From Blastocatellia bacterium (GTDB lineage Bacteria > Acidobacteriota > Blastocatellia > Chloracidobacteriales > JADJPF01), in contig JADJPF010000009.1 in assembly GCA_016713405.1 (NCBI GenBank), forward strand, positions 92,669 through 156,668: a stretch of DNA of 64,000 nt, read 5' to 3'. Positions 1 to 8,011 of the stretch are shown here, in pieces. The position numbers and the translations under genes are program-made. The notes under the pieces were generated by a model that worked only from the letters and a program-made list of their open reading frames with translations, did not search any database and was not told the DNA's origin. The first letter of the stretch is position 1, and each line of letters starts with the position of its first letter.

Positions 1-405
1 CTTATATTTGCAGCATGGTCAAATATTACTATAGAGCAAGTAAGAGAATTTATTAGTAATATTGCTGAAACTAGAGGAGTGACTGTAGATAGCCTAAAAG
101 CTTATCAATCTATGATAGAAAATTTGATTTCTAATAAAACAGCAGAAGAAAATTATGCTTGGGCAGCAAAACAAACTTACATTGCTTTAGGGACAGCGTT
201 GGTAGCTGCTGCGGTTGAAGGCATAGATGCTACACCTATGGAAGGTTTTGATCCTCAAGCTTTTGATGATCTATTACAGCTTCAAGAAAAAGGTTTACGA
301 AGTGTTTCTTTATTAACTTTAGGTTATCGTGATGATAAAAATGACTATTTGGCTAATGCAAAAAAAGTTAGAAGACAAAAAGAAAAACTTTTTATTAGCT
401 TATGA
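1..405 (+). CDS. Nitroreductase-family NAD(P)H oxidoreductase, C-terminal part
   Basis: The reading frame is open from the first base of the window to the stop at 405, so this is the 3' part of a gene that begins upstream; the GTG at 79 is an internal codon. The visible ~134 residues contain the C-terminal signature of FMN-dependent nitroreductases: a helix rich in Ala (YIALGTALVAAAVEGIDA), then the PMEGFD segment, followed by GLRSVSLLTLGYR and a basic tail. In that family this part packs at the dimer interface next to FMN and the enzymes reduce nitroaromatics, quinones or similar acceptors with NAD(P)H. The substrate cannot be told from this fragment. Confidence 0.85.
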   Translation, partial: LIFAAWSNITIEQVREFISNIAETRGVTVDSLKAYQSMIENLISNKTAEENYAWAAKQTYIALGTALVAAAVEGIDATPMEGFDPQAFDDLLQLQEKGLRSVSLLTLGYRDDKNDYLANAKKVRRQKEKLFISL

Positions 406-447
406 GCATTACATCTAAAACGTTTAGAATAAGTAAATTAGCTAAGA

Positions 448-570
448 TAAGTGGATAAGCATAAATAAACTGATATTTTGGCGCAAGAGAAAAATTAGGC
501 TTAACAGCTATATAAACAATAAGTTAAACTATGCTTTTATTATCTCAGAAAACTTATGCTCACCCACTTA
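448..570. repeat. Long-range imperfect inverted repeat upstream of the SDR gene
   Basis: TAAGTGGATAAGCATAA at 448-464 matches the reverse complement of 554-570 at 15 of 17 positions. The arms are separated by 89 bases and the right arm lies about 25 bases before the start of the SDR gene. The stretch between them has no ORF I can support. It could be a paired regulator site or the ends of a small non-coding element. I see no terminal duplication that would prove mobility. Confidence 0.4.
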
Positions 571-595
571 TAACTAAACATAAAGGAGAAAAACA

Positions 596-1345
596 ATGTC
601 AAAGAAATTAGAAGGAAAAGTAGCGTTAGTAACAGGTGGATCTCGTGGAATAGGAGCAGCAATAGTGCGCTCACTTGCTGATGAGGGCGCAAATGTAGCA
701 ATTAGTTACACTTCTTCTGCTAGTAAAGCTCAAGATTTAGTTAATGAGATTGAATCTAAAGGAGTTCGTGCAGTTGCTTTTCAAGCTGACCAAGCGGATT
801 CTAAACAAGTAGAGGATTTAGTTAATAAAGTAGCAGAACATTTTGGAGGTCTTGATATTCTTGTAAACAATGCTGGTGTTGCGGTTACAGCTTTAGTTGG
901 CGATTCTTCAAACAATCTAGTAGAACTTGAACGTCAATTTGCAATAAATGTAGGTGGTGTGGTAACGGCTGTTCGTACAGCGGTTAAATACTTAAAAGAA
1001 GGTGGACGAATTATTTCTATTGGTTCTGCACTTGCAAATCATTCACCATTTCCAGGAATGTCAGATTATTCAGCCACAAAAGCTGCAATAGCTGGTTATA
1101 CTCGTGGTTGGGCGCGTGACCTTGGGCCAAAAGCTATTACTGTAAATATTGTCCAGCCTGGCCCAATTGATACAGATATGAACCCAGCAAATTCAGAACA
1201 TTCAGCAGGACAAAAAGCCTTAATCGCTCTTGGCCGTTATGGTAAAGCTGAAGAAATTGCTGCTACAGTTGCTTTTTTAGCAAGCCCTGGGGCTGCTTTT
1301 ATTACAGGTACAACTATTAATGTTGATGGTGGTTTTAGTGGTTGA
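596..1345 (+). CDS. SDR-family NAD(P)-dependent oxidoreductase
   Basis: This 249-residue protein is a classical short-chain dehydrogenase/reductase of usual length. The cofactor motif TGGSRGIG is at residues 13-20, NNAG at 91-94, and the catalytic set Ser144, Tyr158 and Lys162 (YSATK) is complete. The C-terminus ends with ITGTTINVDGG, as in FabG-like enzymes. The start is supported by an AAGGAG ribosome site 7-8 bases upstream. It is cytoplasmic and probably reduces a carbonyl with NADPH; similarity to FabG is general and the isolated position argues against the housekeeping fatty-acid reductase. It is transcribed alone: a hairpin terminator follows. Confidence 0.93.
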   Translation: MSKKLEGKVALVTGGSRGIGAAIVRSLADEGANVAISYTSSASKAQDLVNEIESKGVRAVAFQADQADSKQVEDLVNKVAEHFGGLDILVNNAGVAVTALVGDSSNNLVELERQFAINVGGVVTAVRTAVKYLKEGGRIISIGSALANHSPFPGMSDYSATKAAIAGYTRGWARDLGPKAITVNIVQPGPIDTDMNPANSEHSAGQKALIALGRYGKAEEIAATVAFLASPGAAFITGTTINVDGGFSG

Positions 1346-1377
1346 TTTTTTGTCATACCCTATTTTCTTTATATTGA

Positions 1378-1419
1378 AGTAGTTATAAATCAAACTTTTA
1401 TTTATAACTACTTTTTATT
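1378..1419 (+). terminator. Intrinsic terminator after the SDR gene
   Basis: A perfect 13-bp stem (1378-1390 with 1400-1412) closes a 9-base loop and is followed by TTTTATTT. It lies 33 bases after the SDR stop codon. Confidence 0.8.
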
Positions 1420-1480
1420 TGTCCAATAATTTTTATAAAAGGAAAGAAAAAGGTAAGACAATTGCTATTATGTATACTAT

Positions 1481-1522
1481 TATATTAGGTAGTAATCATA
1501 GCTGATATTACTACCTAATATA
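1481..1522 (-). terminator. 16-bp perfect inverted repeat, probable terminator of the kinase gene
   Basis: The arms 1481-1496 and 1507-1522 are perfectly complementary around a 10-base loop. It lies 30 bases beyond the stop of the minus-strand kinase gene, where a terminator is expected. The minus-strand sequence after the hairpin is AT-rich but lacks a clean T run, so termination rather than a protein-binding role is an inference. Confidence 0.5.
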
Positions 1523-1552
1523 TATCTTCCAAATAAAATAATTAGCTATTTT

Positions 1553-3148
1553 TTACCTAAGAATAGCTAAACACATACCGCAACTACCAGATATAAGTAA
1601 AAATACAAAAATAGCTACAAAAATCCACACATTTTTGTAAGGTTTTTTTTGTGGTAAAGGTATTGGTTGGCCTGGTACAAAAGGCCCTTGTCCTGGTTGC
1701 ATAGGCATAGGAGGCGCGTAAGGGTTATTTGCCATTCCCATTTGTTGACCCATTTGCGTTGGTTGATTAAAACCCATTGGCGGTCTTATTGGTTGATTAG
1801 GTGTCATTTGAGGAGGAAAAGCTGTAGGTTGTTGTCCTGGCATCCCACCTTGAAGATTAGGATTTGGGAAAGGTGTAGGATTAGTTGGGCCTGTAGGTAT
1901 ATTAGGATTTGGAAAAGGATTAGGTGTATTAGGTGTAGAAAATGGCCTAGGCGTATTACCCATTGCTGGATTTTGGCTTGGAAAAGTATTTGGAGGAGTG
2001 TTTTGTATTGGTTGATAAGGATTTGTTCCAGCAGGTGGAAGATTTGATGGGTTGGGTGTTGAAGGTGGAGGGTTAATAAATGTGCCTTGTGGCCCACTAG
2101 GATATTGACCTTGTTGTGGCATAGGATAAGAACTTTGTGGGCTTGTAGGCATTGCTATATTAGGCGATGTTTTACCCTTAAAATTAGTAAGATCTCTTAA
2201 GGTTTGCTCAAATTGTTCAACAAACTTTTGTATGGTTGGGGTTCTATTATTACGGTTTCGAGCTAAAGCATTCATAATAGCCCCCTCAACATTAGGTGGA
2301 ATAAATATTTGAGGGTTAGCTACACTAGGAGGTAAGGGATTTTCTGTAAGTCGTTTTACCATTATTGATTGTGCATTATCTCCAGAAAAAGGTAATTTTC
2401 CAGTTAATAATTGATAGGTAATAATAGCAAAACTATAGATATCTGAACGTGGGTCTAATTTTTCTCCTGCTAATTGTTCAGGCGACATATAAAGCGGAGT
2501 GCCTATAACCATACCTGTTTGAGTTAAATCATTGTGTTTATCATCTATAGCTAATTTAGCAATACCAAAATCTAGGACTTTTACCCAATCTTTATCATCT
2601 TTTTTAGCTATCATAATGTTGTCGGGTTTTAAGTCTCGATGAACCATATTTTTGCTATGTGCTGCTGCTAAAGCTTGACCAGCTTGTTTAACAAGTTCAC
2701 AAACTCGTTCTACAGGTAAAATTCTTTCTCGCTTTAGTAAATTAGATAAAGTTTCTCCCTCTACATATTCCATTGCTAGGAAATACATTCCGCTAGCAGT
2801 TTCACCAAAATCATAGACCATTACTGCATGAGGATCATTAAGTAAAGCAGACATTTGAGCTTCACGGTTAAAACGCTCAATAGCATCTCCATTTTGTGCC
2901 ATATCTTCAGGTATAACTTTAATAGCACAAATGCGATTCATCTTTATTTGTTCAGCTTTATAAACTGCACCCATTCCACCTTGTCCAAGCTTGGAAATAA
3001 TCTTATAGCGACCTTCTAAAACAGTTCCAATTAATGAATCAAATAGTTGGGTTTTTTCCTCAGGTAATGCTTCTAGCTTGACTCCATCTTGTGGACAGAT
3101 ATTATCTTGATTTTCATACCTTAAATGGCAACGGGGACAAATTTTCAT
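1553..3148 (-). CDS. Membrane-anchored Ser/Thr protein kinase with N-terminal zinc ribbon
   Basis: The 531-residue protein starts with a short zinc-ribbon-like segment (Cys4, Cys7, Cys18, then Asp21 where the fourth Cys would be). A full Hanks-type kinase domain follows: glycine loop LGQGGMG 54-60, Lys77, HRD at 170-172, Asn177, DFG at 193-195 and MSPE at 221-224, so it should be active. Residues ~320-500 are low-complexity Pro/Asn/Gln/Met-rich, and one membrane helix (VWIFVAIFVFLLISGSC) lies near residues 507-525 with almost no residues beyond it. The kinase domain would thus be cytoplasmic, tethered by a flexible linker. The architecture is common in Acidobacteriota. No cognate phosphatase is adjacent; FHA proteins at 51.9-55.2 kb are possible phospho-readers, which is inference. 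Confidence 0.92.
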   Translation of the reverse strand: MKICPRCHLRYENQDNICPQDGVKLEALPEEKTQLFDSLIGTVLEGRYKIISKLGQGGMGAVYKAEQIKMNRICAIKVIPEDMAQNGDAIERFNREAQMSALLNDPHAVMVYDFGETASGMYFLAMEYVEGETLSNLLKRERILPVERVCELVKQAGQALAAAHSKNMVHRDLKPDNIMIAKKDDKDWVKVLDFGIAKLAIDDKHNDLTQTGMVIGTPLYMSPEQLAGEKLDPRSDIYSFAIITYQLLTGKLPFSGDNAQSIMVKRLTENPLPPSVANPQIFIPPNVEGAIMNALARNRNNRTPTIQKFVEQFEQTLRDLTNFKGKTSPNIAMPTSPQSSYPMPQQGQYPSGPQGTFINPPPSTPNPSNLPPAGTNPYQPIQNTPPNTFPSQNPAMGNTPRPFSTPNTPNPFPNPNIPTGPTNPTPFPNPNLQGGMPGQQPTAFPPQMTPNQPIRPPMGFNQPTQMGQQMGMANNPYAPPMPMQPGQGPFVPGQPIPLPQKKPYKNVWIFVAIFVFLLISGSCGMCLAILR

Positions 3149-3259
3149 AAGTTTTTCTCAATAAATTTATAAAGCTTACTGCTCAAGATTAAACAGTTTA
3201 ATATTGAAAAGTCAACTTTAACAGATGTATTAGCCATTTTTTTTAAGACTAGAATGGTT

Positions 3260-4246
3260 TTATTTGTTACTTAAGGAAAGAAAAATGTTTTCTAATGCTA
3301 ACTGTCGATTAACATTACGTATTAAATCGCGTTCTAATGCCATTAAACTACTAGATAAACTTATAAACATTTTTTTAGGTGTTTTAATTGCTAAATCTGA
3401 TAAAACACTTAGGATATCAAAATTAATTATTGATGAATTATTAGAAATTTGTAAGTGAAGCAGATCCTGTAATAACGCTAGTAAAACAACTAAATATAAA
3501 TCAAATTCTGTCCGCTCTTTACGGCCAAAATTTTCTGCTAGTTTTAGTAAAGTTACTGTTTTATCCTTGATAGCTAAAGTTATAAGTAGCTCTAAACATT
3601 CTTGGCGACGTGTTAAATATTCAGAAATATCTATACTTAATGCCCGGCCAATACTACCTTGAGCTAGTTTAATTAGTAATTTTTGCTCTAGTTCTGGTCT
3701 AGGGTAATTAACATTTAAGTAATTACTTAAAGCTTCTTCTGATAAAGGAGCAAATTGTAGTTTAATTGTTCTAGAACGAATGGTTGGAAGTAGTGAATCT
3801 AAACTGCTAGTAAGCAGAATAATAATAGAAGTGCTAGGAGGTTCTTCTAGAGTTTTAAGTAATGCGTTGGCGGCTTGTTCTCTTAAACGTTCAGCCATTT
3901 CAATTATATAAACTCGATATTTTCCTTCAAAAGGGCGATAGTAAACTTCACCAATAATATTTCTAATTTGATCAACTTTAATAAATTGTCCATCAGGAGT
4001 AATTATTTTAGTATCGGGGAATTGATTTGCAGTTATACGCTGACAAAAACTACAACTATCACAACTATTAAAATCTTTATCTAAATAATTACAATTTAAT
4101 GATTTAGCAAACTCTACTGCAAACTGCTGTTTTCCTACACCTGATTGACCAGCAAAAATTAATGCTCCAGGTATACGTTGTAACCGCATTGCTTTTTGTA
4201 ACCATTCTTTAATTGATGTATTACCAACTAAGCTATTTAATGACAT
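3260..4246 (-). CDS. holB: DNA polymerase III subunit delta' (clamp-loader AAA+ protein)
   Basis: The 328-residue protein has the delta'/gamma-like AAA+ layout: P-loop GQSGVGKQ at 33-40 (Gln replaces the usual Ser/Thr, as expected for a subunit that does not hydrolyse ATP), four zinc-binding cysteines at 52, 62, 65 and 68, the conserved ANALLKTLEEPP segment, and IRSRT near the SRC motif, where Thr replaces Cys. It assists loading of the sliding clamp at the replication fork. Its start codon overlaps the end of tmk by 14 bases, so the two are translationally linked. The order hfq-tmk-holB on the minus strand suggests one transcript. Confidence 0.92.
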   Translation of the reverse strand: MSLNSLVGNTSIKEWLQKAMRLQRIPGALIFAGQSGVGKQQFAVEFAKSLNCNYLDKDFNSCDSCSFCQRITANQFPDTKIITPDGQFIKVDQIRNIIGEVYYRPFEGKYRVYIIEMAERLREQAANALLKTLEEPPSTSIIILLTSSLDSLLPTIRSRTIKLQFAPLSEEALSNYLNVNYPRPELEQKLLIKLAQGSIGRALSIDISEYLTRRQECLELLITLAIKDKTVTLLKLAENFGRKERTEFDLYLVVLLALLQDLLHLQISNNSSIINFDILSVLSDLAIKTPKKMFISLSSSLMALERDLIRNVNRQLALENIFLSLSNK

Positions 4247-4895
4247 GATTAGTAATAGGGTAGAGTAGATTAATTTTAGGTAATATTACTTGACAAACTT
4301 CTCGGAAAACAGCTTTTTCTTTATCAATTGTATTGATTATAAAAAAACGTTCGGGAAATTCTTTTGCTAAACTTAAATAGCCTTCTCTAACCCTTTGATG
4401 AAACTCTTTTTTTTCATTTTCTAAACGGTCTTTGCTACGTTCTGAGCTAGGAGAAAGCATTCTTTCATTTGCTAAAGGGACAGGTAAATCAAAAAGTATA
4501 GTGATATCTGGAATAAGTGAATTTGTGGCAATTTTATTTAATTCTTTTATTAATGGCTGTGATAACTTACGCCCAAAACCTTGATAGGCTAGGGTTGCAT
4601 CTGTATAGCGATCAGAAAGAACTATTTGGTTTTTATCTAATGCTGGTTTTAATGTTTCACTGACATGTTGAGCGCGGTCGGCGGCGTAAAGCAGTAATTC
4701 TGTTGTGGCGGATAATTGATGATTTTTATTATCTAATAAAATTTGGCGAATTTGACTACCGATTTTTGTTCCTCCAGGTTCACAAGTTACTAGGTGTGGT
4801 ATAGAGTTGGCTGCTAGCAGTGCAGCCAACATTTTTATTTGTGTGGTTTTGCCACAACCATCAATACCTTCAAAAGTAATAAATAATCCTGGCAT
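4233..4895 (-). CDS. tmk: Thymidylate kinase
   Basis: The 220-residue protein phosphorylates dTMP to dTDP with ATP for DNA synthesis. The P-loop EGIDGCGKTT is at 9-18, the DRY motif at 94-96, and the thymidine-contacting AYQG at 102-105. A Ser/Arg/Lys/Glu-rich LID segment (SERSKDRLENEKKEF) follows the NERM motif. Length is normal. The gene lies 12 bases downstream of hfq and overlaps holB by 14 bases; the tmk-holB pairing is common in bacteria and confirms both calls. Confidence 0.96.
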   Translation of the reverse strand: MPGLFITFEGIDGCGKTTQIKMLAALLAANSIPHLVTCEPGGTKIGSQIRQILLDNKNHQLSATTELLLYAADRAQHVSETLKPALDKNQIVLSDRYTDATLAYQGFGRKLSQPLIKELNKIATNSLIPDITILFDLPVPLANERMLSPSSERSKDRLENEKKEFHQRVREGYLSLAKEFPERFFIINTIDKEKAVFREVCQVILPKINLLYPITNHVIK

Positions 4896-4907
4896 ACTTA
4901 ATTTATA

Positions 4908-5213
4908 TTACTTAGCTGCTCCACTAGGAGTAGCACTATTAGAAGTAGCTGCTTGAGCTTCTTCCTTTGTGCCTTCTTCATCAATAGGAAGCTTTGAAAT
5001 AACTCCTTTAGGAAGTGCAACTGTTGAAATTGCATGCTTAAAAATTAGTTGTTCCTGACTACCCCCATCCATAATGACAGAATATTTATCAAAACCTCGG
5101 ATTCTGCCAGTTAGTTTAATCCCACTAAGTAAGTAAATAGTTACCTGTAAGCGATCGCGCCTTGCTTGATTAAGAAAAGCATCTTGCAAATTTTGTAAGT
5201 TTGTTTTTTCCAT
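4908..5213 (-). CDS. hfq: RNA chaperone Hfq
   Basis: The 101-residue protein begins with the N-LQDAFLNQARRD helix, followed by Sm1 (VTIYLLSGIKLTGRIRGFD) and the Sm2 signature KHAIST at 59-64. These make the hexameric ring that binds poly-U/poly-A RNA and small RNAs. A 30-residue acidic/Ala/Ser-rich tail follows. An AAGGGG ribosome site precedes the ATG. Unlike proteobacterial hfq, which usually sits beside miaA, it here leads an operon with tmk and holB, an unusual neighbourhood. Confidence 0.95.
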   Translation of the reverse strand: MEKTNLQNLQDAFLNQARRDRLQVTIYLLSGIKLTGRIRGFDKYSVIMDGGSQEQLIFKHAISTVALPKGVISKLPIDEEGTKEEAQAATSNSATPSGAAK

Positions 5214-5578
5214 TGCTGTTCCCCTTAGGTTATTTTAATTTTGTTTGGGAAAATTCTTATATGACTAAAAACTACCAATAAAAAAGTTGGTTAAGCCGTT
5301 TTTTAGACATACTGCGAAAACTATCATAATATTTGGCAGATAAGCAACTAGTATCAGAATAAGATAGTTAACCCACTCTAGGTTTTATCAGCAAAAAATA
5401 TTGCTTTAATCCTTAAAAATATAGAAAAACTAAAAAATTATATTTAAGGAAAAAGCATTTGGACTTTTAAGGAATTGTGATGAACACAAAAACTTTTTTA
5501 TGCTAAAATAACGAAAATCGCTAACTCGTATTTATATCTAAAAATTACTTTAACCACATAGATAAAAATGAGGGAAAT
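5214..5578. other. Divergent intergenic region between hfq and a secreted-protein gene
   Basis: This 365-base AT-rich region must hold promoters for both directions. I see no ORF and no clear RNA fold. An extended -10-like TGCTAAAAT lies near 5501-5509 for the rightward gene but without a convincing -35 at normal distance. Confidence 0.4.
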
Positions 5579-6466
5579 ATGAGACGCTTTCTTATAGCTC
5601 TTTCTTTAGTTATACTACTACCTTTAATTGCTAATGCTTATACTTTAGTCTTAAAAGATGGTCGTCGTATTGAAGTTAAAGAAAAATACCGTATTGTTAA
5701 TGATGTAGTTATCTTTGTTCTACCAGAAGGAAATCGCTTCTCTATTTCTTTAGATAAAATCAATATTTCTGCAACAGAACTAGCAAATGGGGTTGAATCA
5801 GGATCATTTATAAAAAGTTCTACTGAGCCTGAAAAAATAACAGACAAAGAAGCTACTAATAAAACTACTATAGTAGATGAAGATCCAATCCTAGCTTCTC
5901 GTCCAACTGCACGTAAAATTACTAATAGCGATTTTGAAAAATACCGTGTGCGCCGTGAAGAAATGGTAAAGGATGCTGCTAATCGAGCTAGTACAAAACC
6001 AGAAGCAACTGCACCTGTACCTGATCCAGCAGCCGAAAGAGATGCTGCCTTTCTAGCAGAACGTCGGGAAAAAGAGAAAAATAGAGAAACTTATTGGCGT
6101 GGTCGCTCAAAAACCTTATTAACTGAACTAAGAGTGCAAGAAGAACAAATTGCAGCTTTAGAAGGGGAAGTGGAAAATAGTCGGCGAATTCAAACACCAC
6201 CAAATGTTTCTGTCTACAATGCACCTGCTCCTTATATTTATCCTGGCCCAGGTGTTAGAATTGGCGGAATTCCAATAGGAATTGGGGGGAATGTCAATTC
6301 TGGTAGCAGTGTAGTTGTTATTAATCAAGGTCAAAATAATAATGGTCGATCTGTACAAGATCGCTTGATGGAACTTAGACTAAGACGACAAGAAACCATA
6401 ATTCGCTATCAAGAAATGTGTGAAGAAGCTCGGCGTGATGGTGCTTTGCCAGGGTGGTTACGCTAA
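5579..6466 (+). CDS. Secreted protein of unknown function with a coiled coil
   Basis: The 295-residue protein has a clear signal peptide (RRFLIALSLVILLPLIANA). A short beta-rich N-terminal module (YTLVLKDGRRIEVKEKYRI) follows, of a type seen in other secreted acidobacterial proteins. The middle is charged and Thr/Ala/Pro-rich, with a probable coiled coil near residues 150-205. A Pro/Gly/Val/Asn-rich patch (YIYPGPGVRIGGIPIGIGG) and a charged C-terminal helix end the chain. A GAGGGA-like ribosome site precedes the ATG. I do not recognise a catalytic motif; an envelope structural or assembly role is only a guess. Confidence 0.75.
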   Translation: MRRFLIALSLVILLPLIANAYTLVLKDGRRIEVKEKYRIVNDVVIFVLPEGNRFSISLDKINISATELANGVESGSFIKSSTEPEKITDKEATNKTTIVDEDPILASRPTARKITNSDFEKYRVRREEMVKDAANRASTKPEATAPVPDPAAERDAAFLAERREKEKNRETYWRGRSKTLLTELRVQEEQIAALEGEVENSRRIQTPPNVSVYNAPAPYIYPGPGVRIGGIPIGIGGNVNSGSSVVVINQGQNNNGRSVQDRLMELRLRRQETIIRYQEMCEEARRDGALPGWLR

Positions 6467-6602
6467 TTGTCTTAAGTTTCAATATTTAGAATTATTAGCA
6501 TTTTATTTTTCTTATAAAACTAAAGTAAATCTACTAGCATATAAAACTTGTCCCATAAAATTCTTTAACTCTTAATTATAAAAATACTATTGGAGAAACA
6601 AC

Positions 6603-7121
6603 ATGCGTATATTTGTAGCTTGTATATTGCTTTTTTGTATTAGTGTATTTGCTAACGCTCAACAACCTAAACAATTAACTAATGATGATTTTGTAACTGT
6701 AACTGCTAAAACTACTGATACTAATAGCACAGAAGAAGCAAAATTCTCTTTAATTACACTAGAGCGAAGCGGTTGTTTGGGCCCCTGTCCAGTCTATAAA
6801 CTAACTGTTTATGGCAATGGAAAAGTGCTTTATAAGGGTGAAAAGAATGTCAAAATAGTTGGCGAACGAACTGCAAATTTAGAAAAAGAACAACTTGCAC
6901 AGTTAGTAAAAGAGTTTGAAAAAGTAGGCTATTTTAACCTTAATGACAGCTATGAGGGTGGGCCAACAGATGGATCTTCAGCTACAACTTCAATTGCTAT
7001 TGGAAATAGAAAGAAAACCATTAAACATTATCATCCATCTCCAGATTCTCCAAATGTCTTAAAAGAGTTGGAAAATAAAATTGATGCTATTGTTAATTCT
7101 AGTCGTTGGATACAAGAATAA
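6603..7121 (+). CDS. DUF6438-type secreted protein
   Basis: The 172-residue protein has a signal peptide (MRIFVACILLFCISVFANA). The mature part carries the DUF6438 pattern: LERSGCLGPCPVYKLTVYGN with two cysteines four residues apart, a GNGKVLYKG hairpin, a LAQLVKEFEK helix, FNLNDSY, then the DGSSATTSIAIG strand and a C-terminal helix. The function of the family is unknown. The ribosome site GGAGAAACA precedes the start. It is followed 6 bases later by the DUF3565 gene, so they are probably cotranscribed. Confidence 0.85.
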   Translation: MRIFVACILLFCISVFANAQQPKQLTNDDFVTVTAKTTDTNSTEEAKFSLITLERSGCLGPCPVYKLTVYGNGKVLYKGEKNVKIVGERTANLEKEQLAQLVKEFEKVGYFNLNDSYEGGPTDGSSATTSIAIGNRKKTIKHYHPSPDSPNVLKELENKIDAIVNSSRWIQE

Positions 7122-7127
7122 TTTTTT

Positions 7128-7373
7128 ATGACAGATCCTATTAGGACAAAAGGTGTTAAACATCAAAGAAAAATAGTAGGTTTTCATACTGACGAAGAAA
7201 ATCACTGGGTAGCTGAACTAGATTGTGGACATAACCAACATGTTAGGCATAATCCACCATTAAGTTATCGTCCTTGGGTATTAACAGAGCTAGGAAGAAA
7301 GGAGAAATTAGGAGAAATATTAAACTGCCTAAAATGCCAAGATTCTTCAAATGATTTTTCTAGTCAAAATTGA
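7128..7373 (+). CDS. DUF3565 small metal-binding protein
   Basis: The 81-residue protein contains the family pattern: VGFHTDEENHWVAELDCGH, then QHVRHNPPLSYRPWV, and a closing CLKC. Three cysteines and several conserved histidines suggest a small zinc-binding fold. The protein is cytoplasmic with no signal peptide. The family's biochemical role is unknown. It starts only 6 bases after the DUF6438 gene. Confidence 0.88.
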   Translation: MTDPIRTKGVKHQRKIVGFHTDEENHWVAELDCGHNQHVRHNPPLSYRPWVLTELGRKEKLGEILNCLKCQDSSNDFSSQN

Positions 7374-7416
7374 TAGATATAAAAATAAATTTTAACATTT
7401 GCAACATCAATAATTT

Positions 7417-7979
7417 ATGAGTCCAATAACTCATTTTTTAATAGGTTGGTTAGTTGCTACTCCAAAAAAACTTACCTACCGAGAACGCAATATAGTTGCT
7501 TTTGCTGGAGTAATTCCAGATTTAGACGGCCTTGGAATAATTGCTGAAGTTTTAACTCAAAATAGTTCTTACCCTTTGCTTTGGTGGTCAGACTACCATC
7601 ATATTTTAGGGCATAATATCGGCTTTGCCGCGCTAGTAGCTCTACTAGCTTTAATTTTTTCTAAACAACGCTTTTTAGTGGCTTTTCTTACCTTTATTAG
7701 CTTTCATTTACATTTATTAGGCGATTTAATTGGCTCACGTGGGCCAGATGGTTATCAATGGCCGATTCCTTATTTATTACCATTTTCTAACACTTGGCAA
7801 CTTACCTGGTCAGGACAATGGGAACTTAATGCCTGGCCCAATTTTTTAGTTACAATAATTGCTTTACTTTAACTTTTTGGCTAGCGCGTGAGCGAGGTTA
7901 TTCTCCAGTAGGAATATTTTCTTACTCAGCAGACAAAAAATTTATTGATACTTTAAGAAATCGTTTTCCATTAAATTAA
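7417..7979 (+). CDS. Membrane-bound metal-dependent hydrolase (YdjM-like), frameshifted
   Basis: The N-terminal 151 residues show the YdjM/DUF457 pattern: MSPITHFLIGW, then AGVIPDLDGLG, HHILGHNIG and FHLHLLGDLIGSRGPDG, with conserved His/Asp likely to bind metal among several membrane helices. The frame closes at 7872, but the next frame reads on with FWLARERGYSPVGIFS and a terminal RNRFPLN, the expected C-terminal end of this family, to the stop at 7977-7979. A one-base shift near 7868 therefore splits one gene. The physiological substrate of the family is unclear. Confidence 0.82.
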
Positions 7980-8011
7980 AAATCAACGACCTAGGAGAAA
8001 AATAAATATTA

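Noticed and set aside
1667..2097. Open frames opposite and within the Pro-rich part of the kinase gene
   Set aside because: They are shadows of the low-complexity Pro/Asn/Gln coding sequence on the minus strand, with no start signal or recognisable motif.
5490..5510. Very short ORF starting ATGAACACAAAA before the gene at 5579
   Set aside because: Only eight codons, no ribosome site and no sign of attenuation structure.
6158..6358. Minus-strand open frames inside the secreted protein at 5579
   Set aside because: Antisense to a better-supported gene with a signal peptide; no ribosome site.
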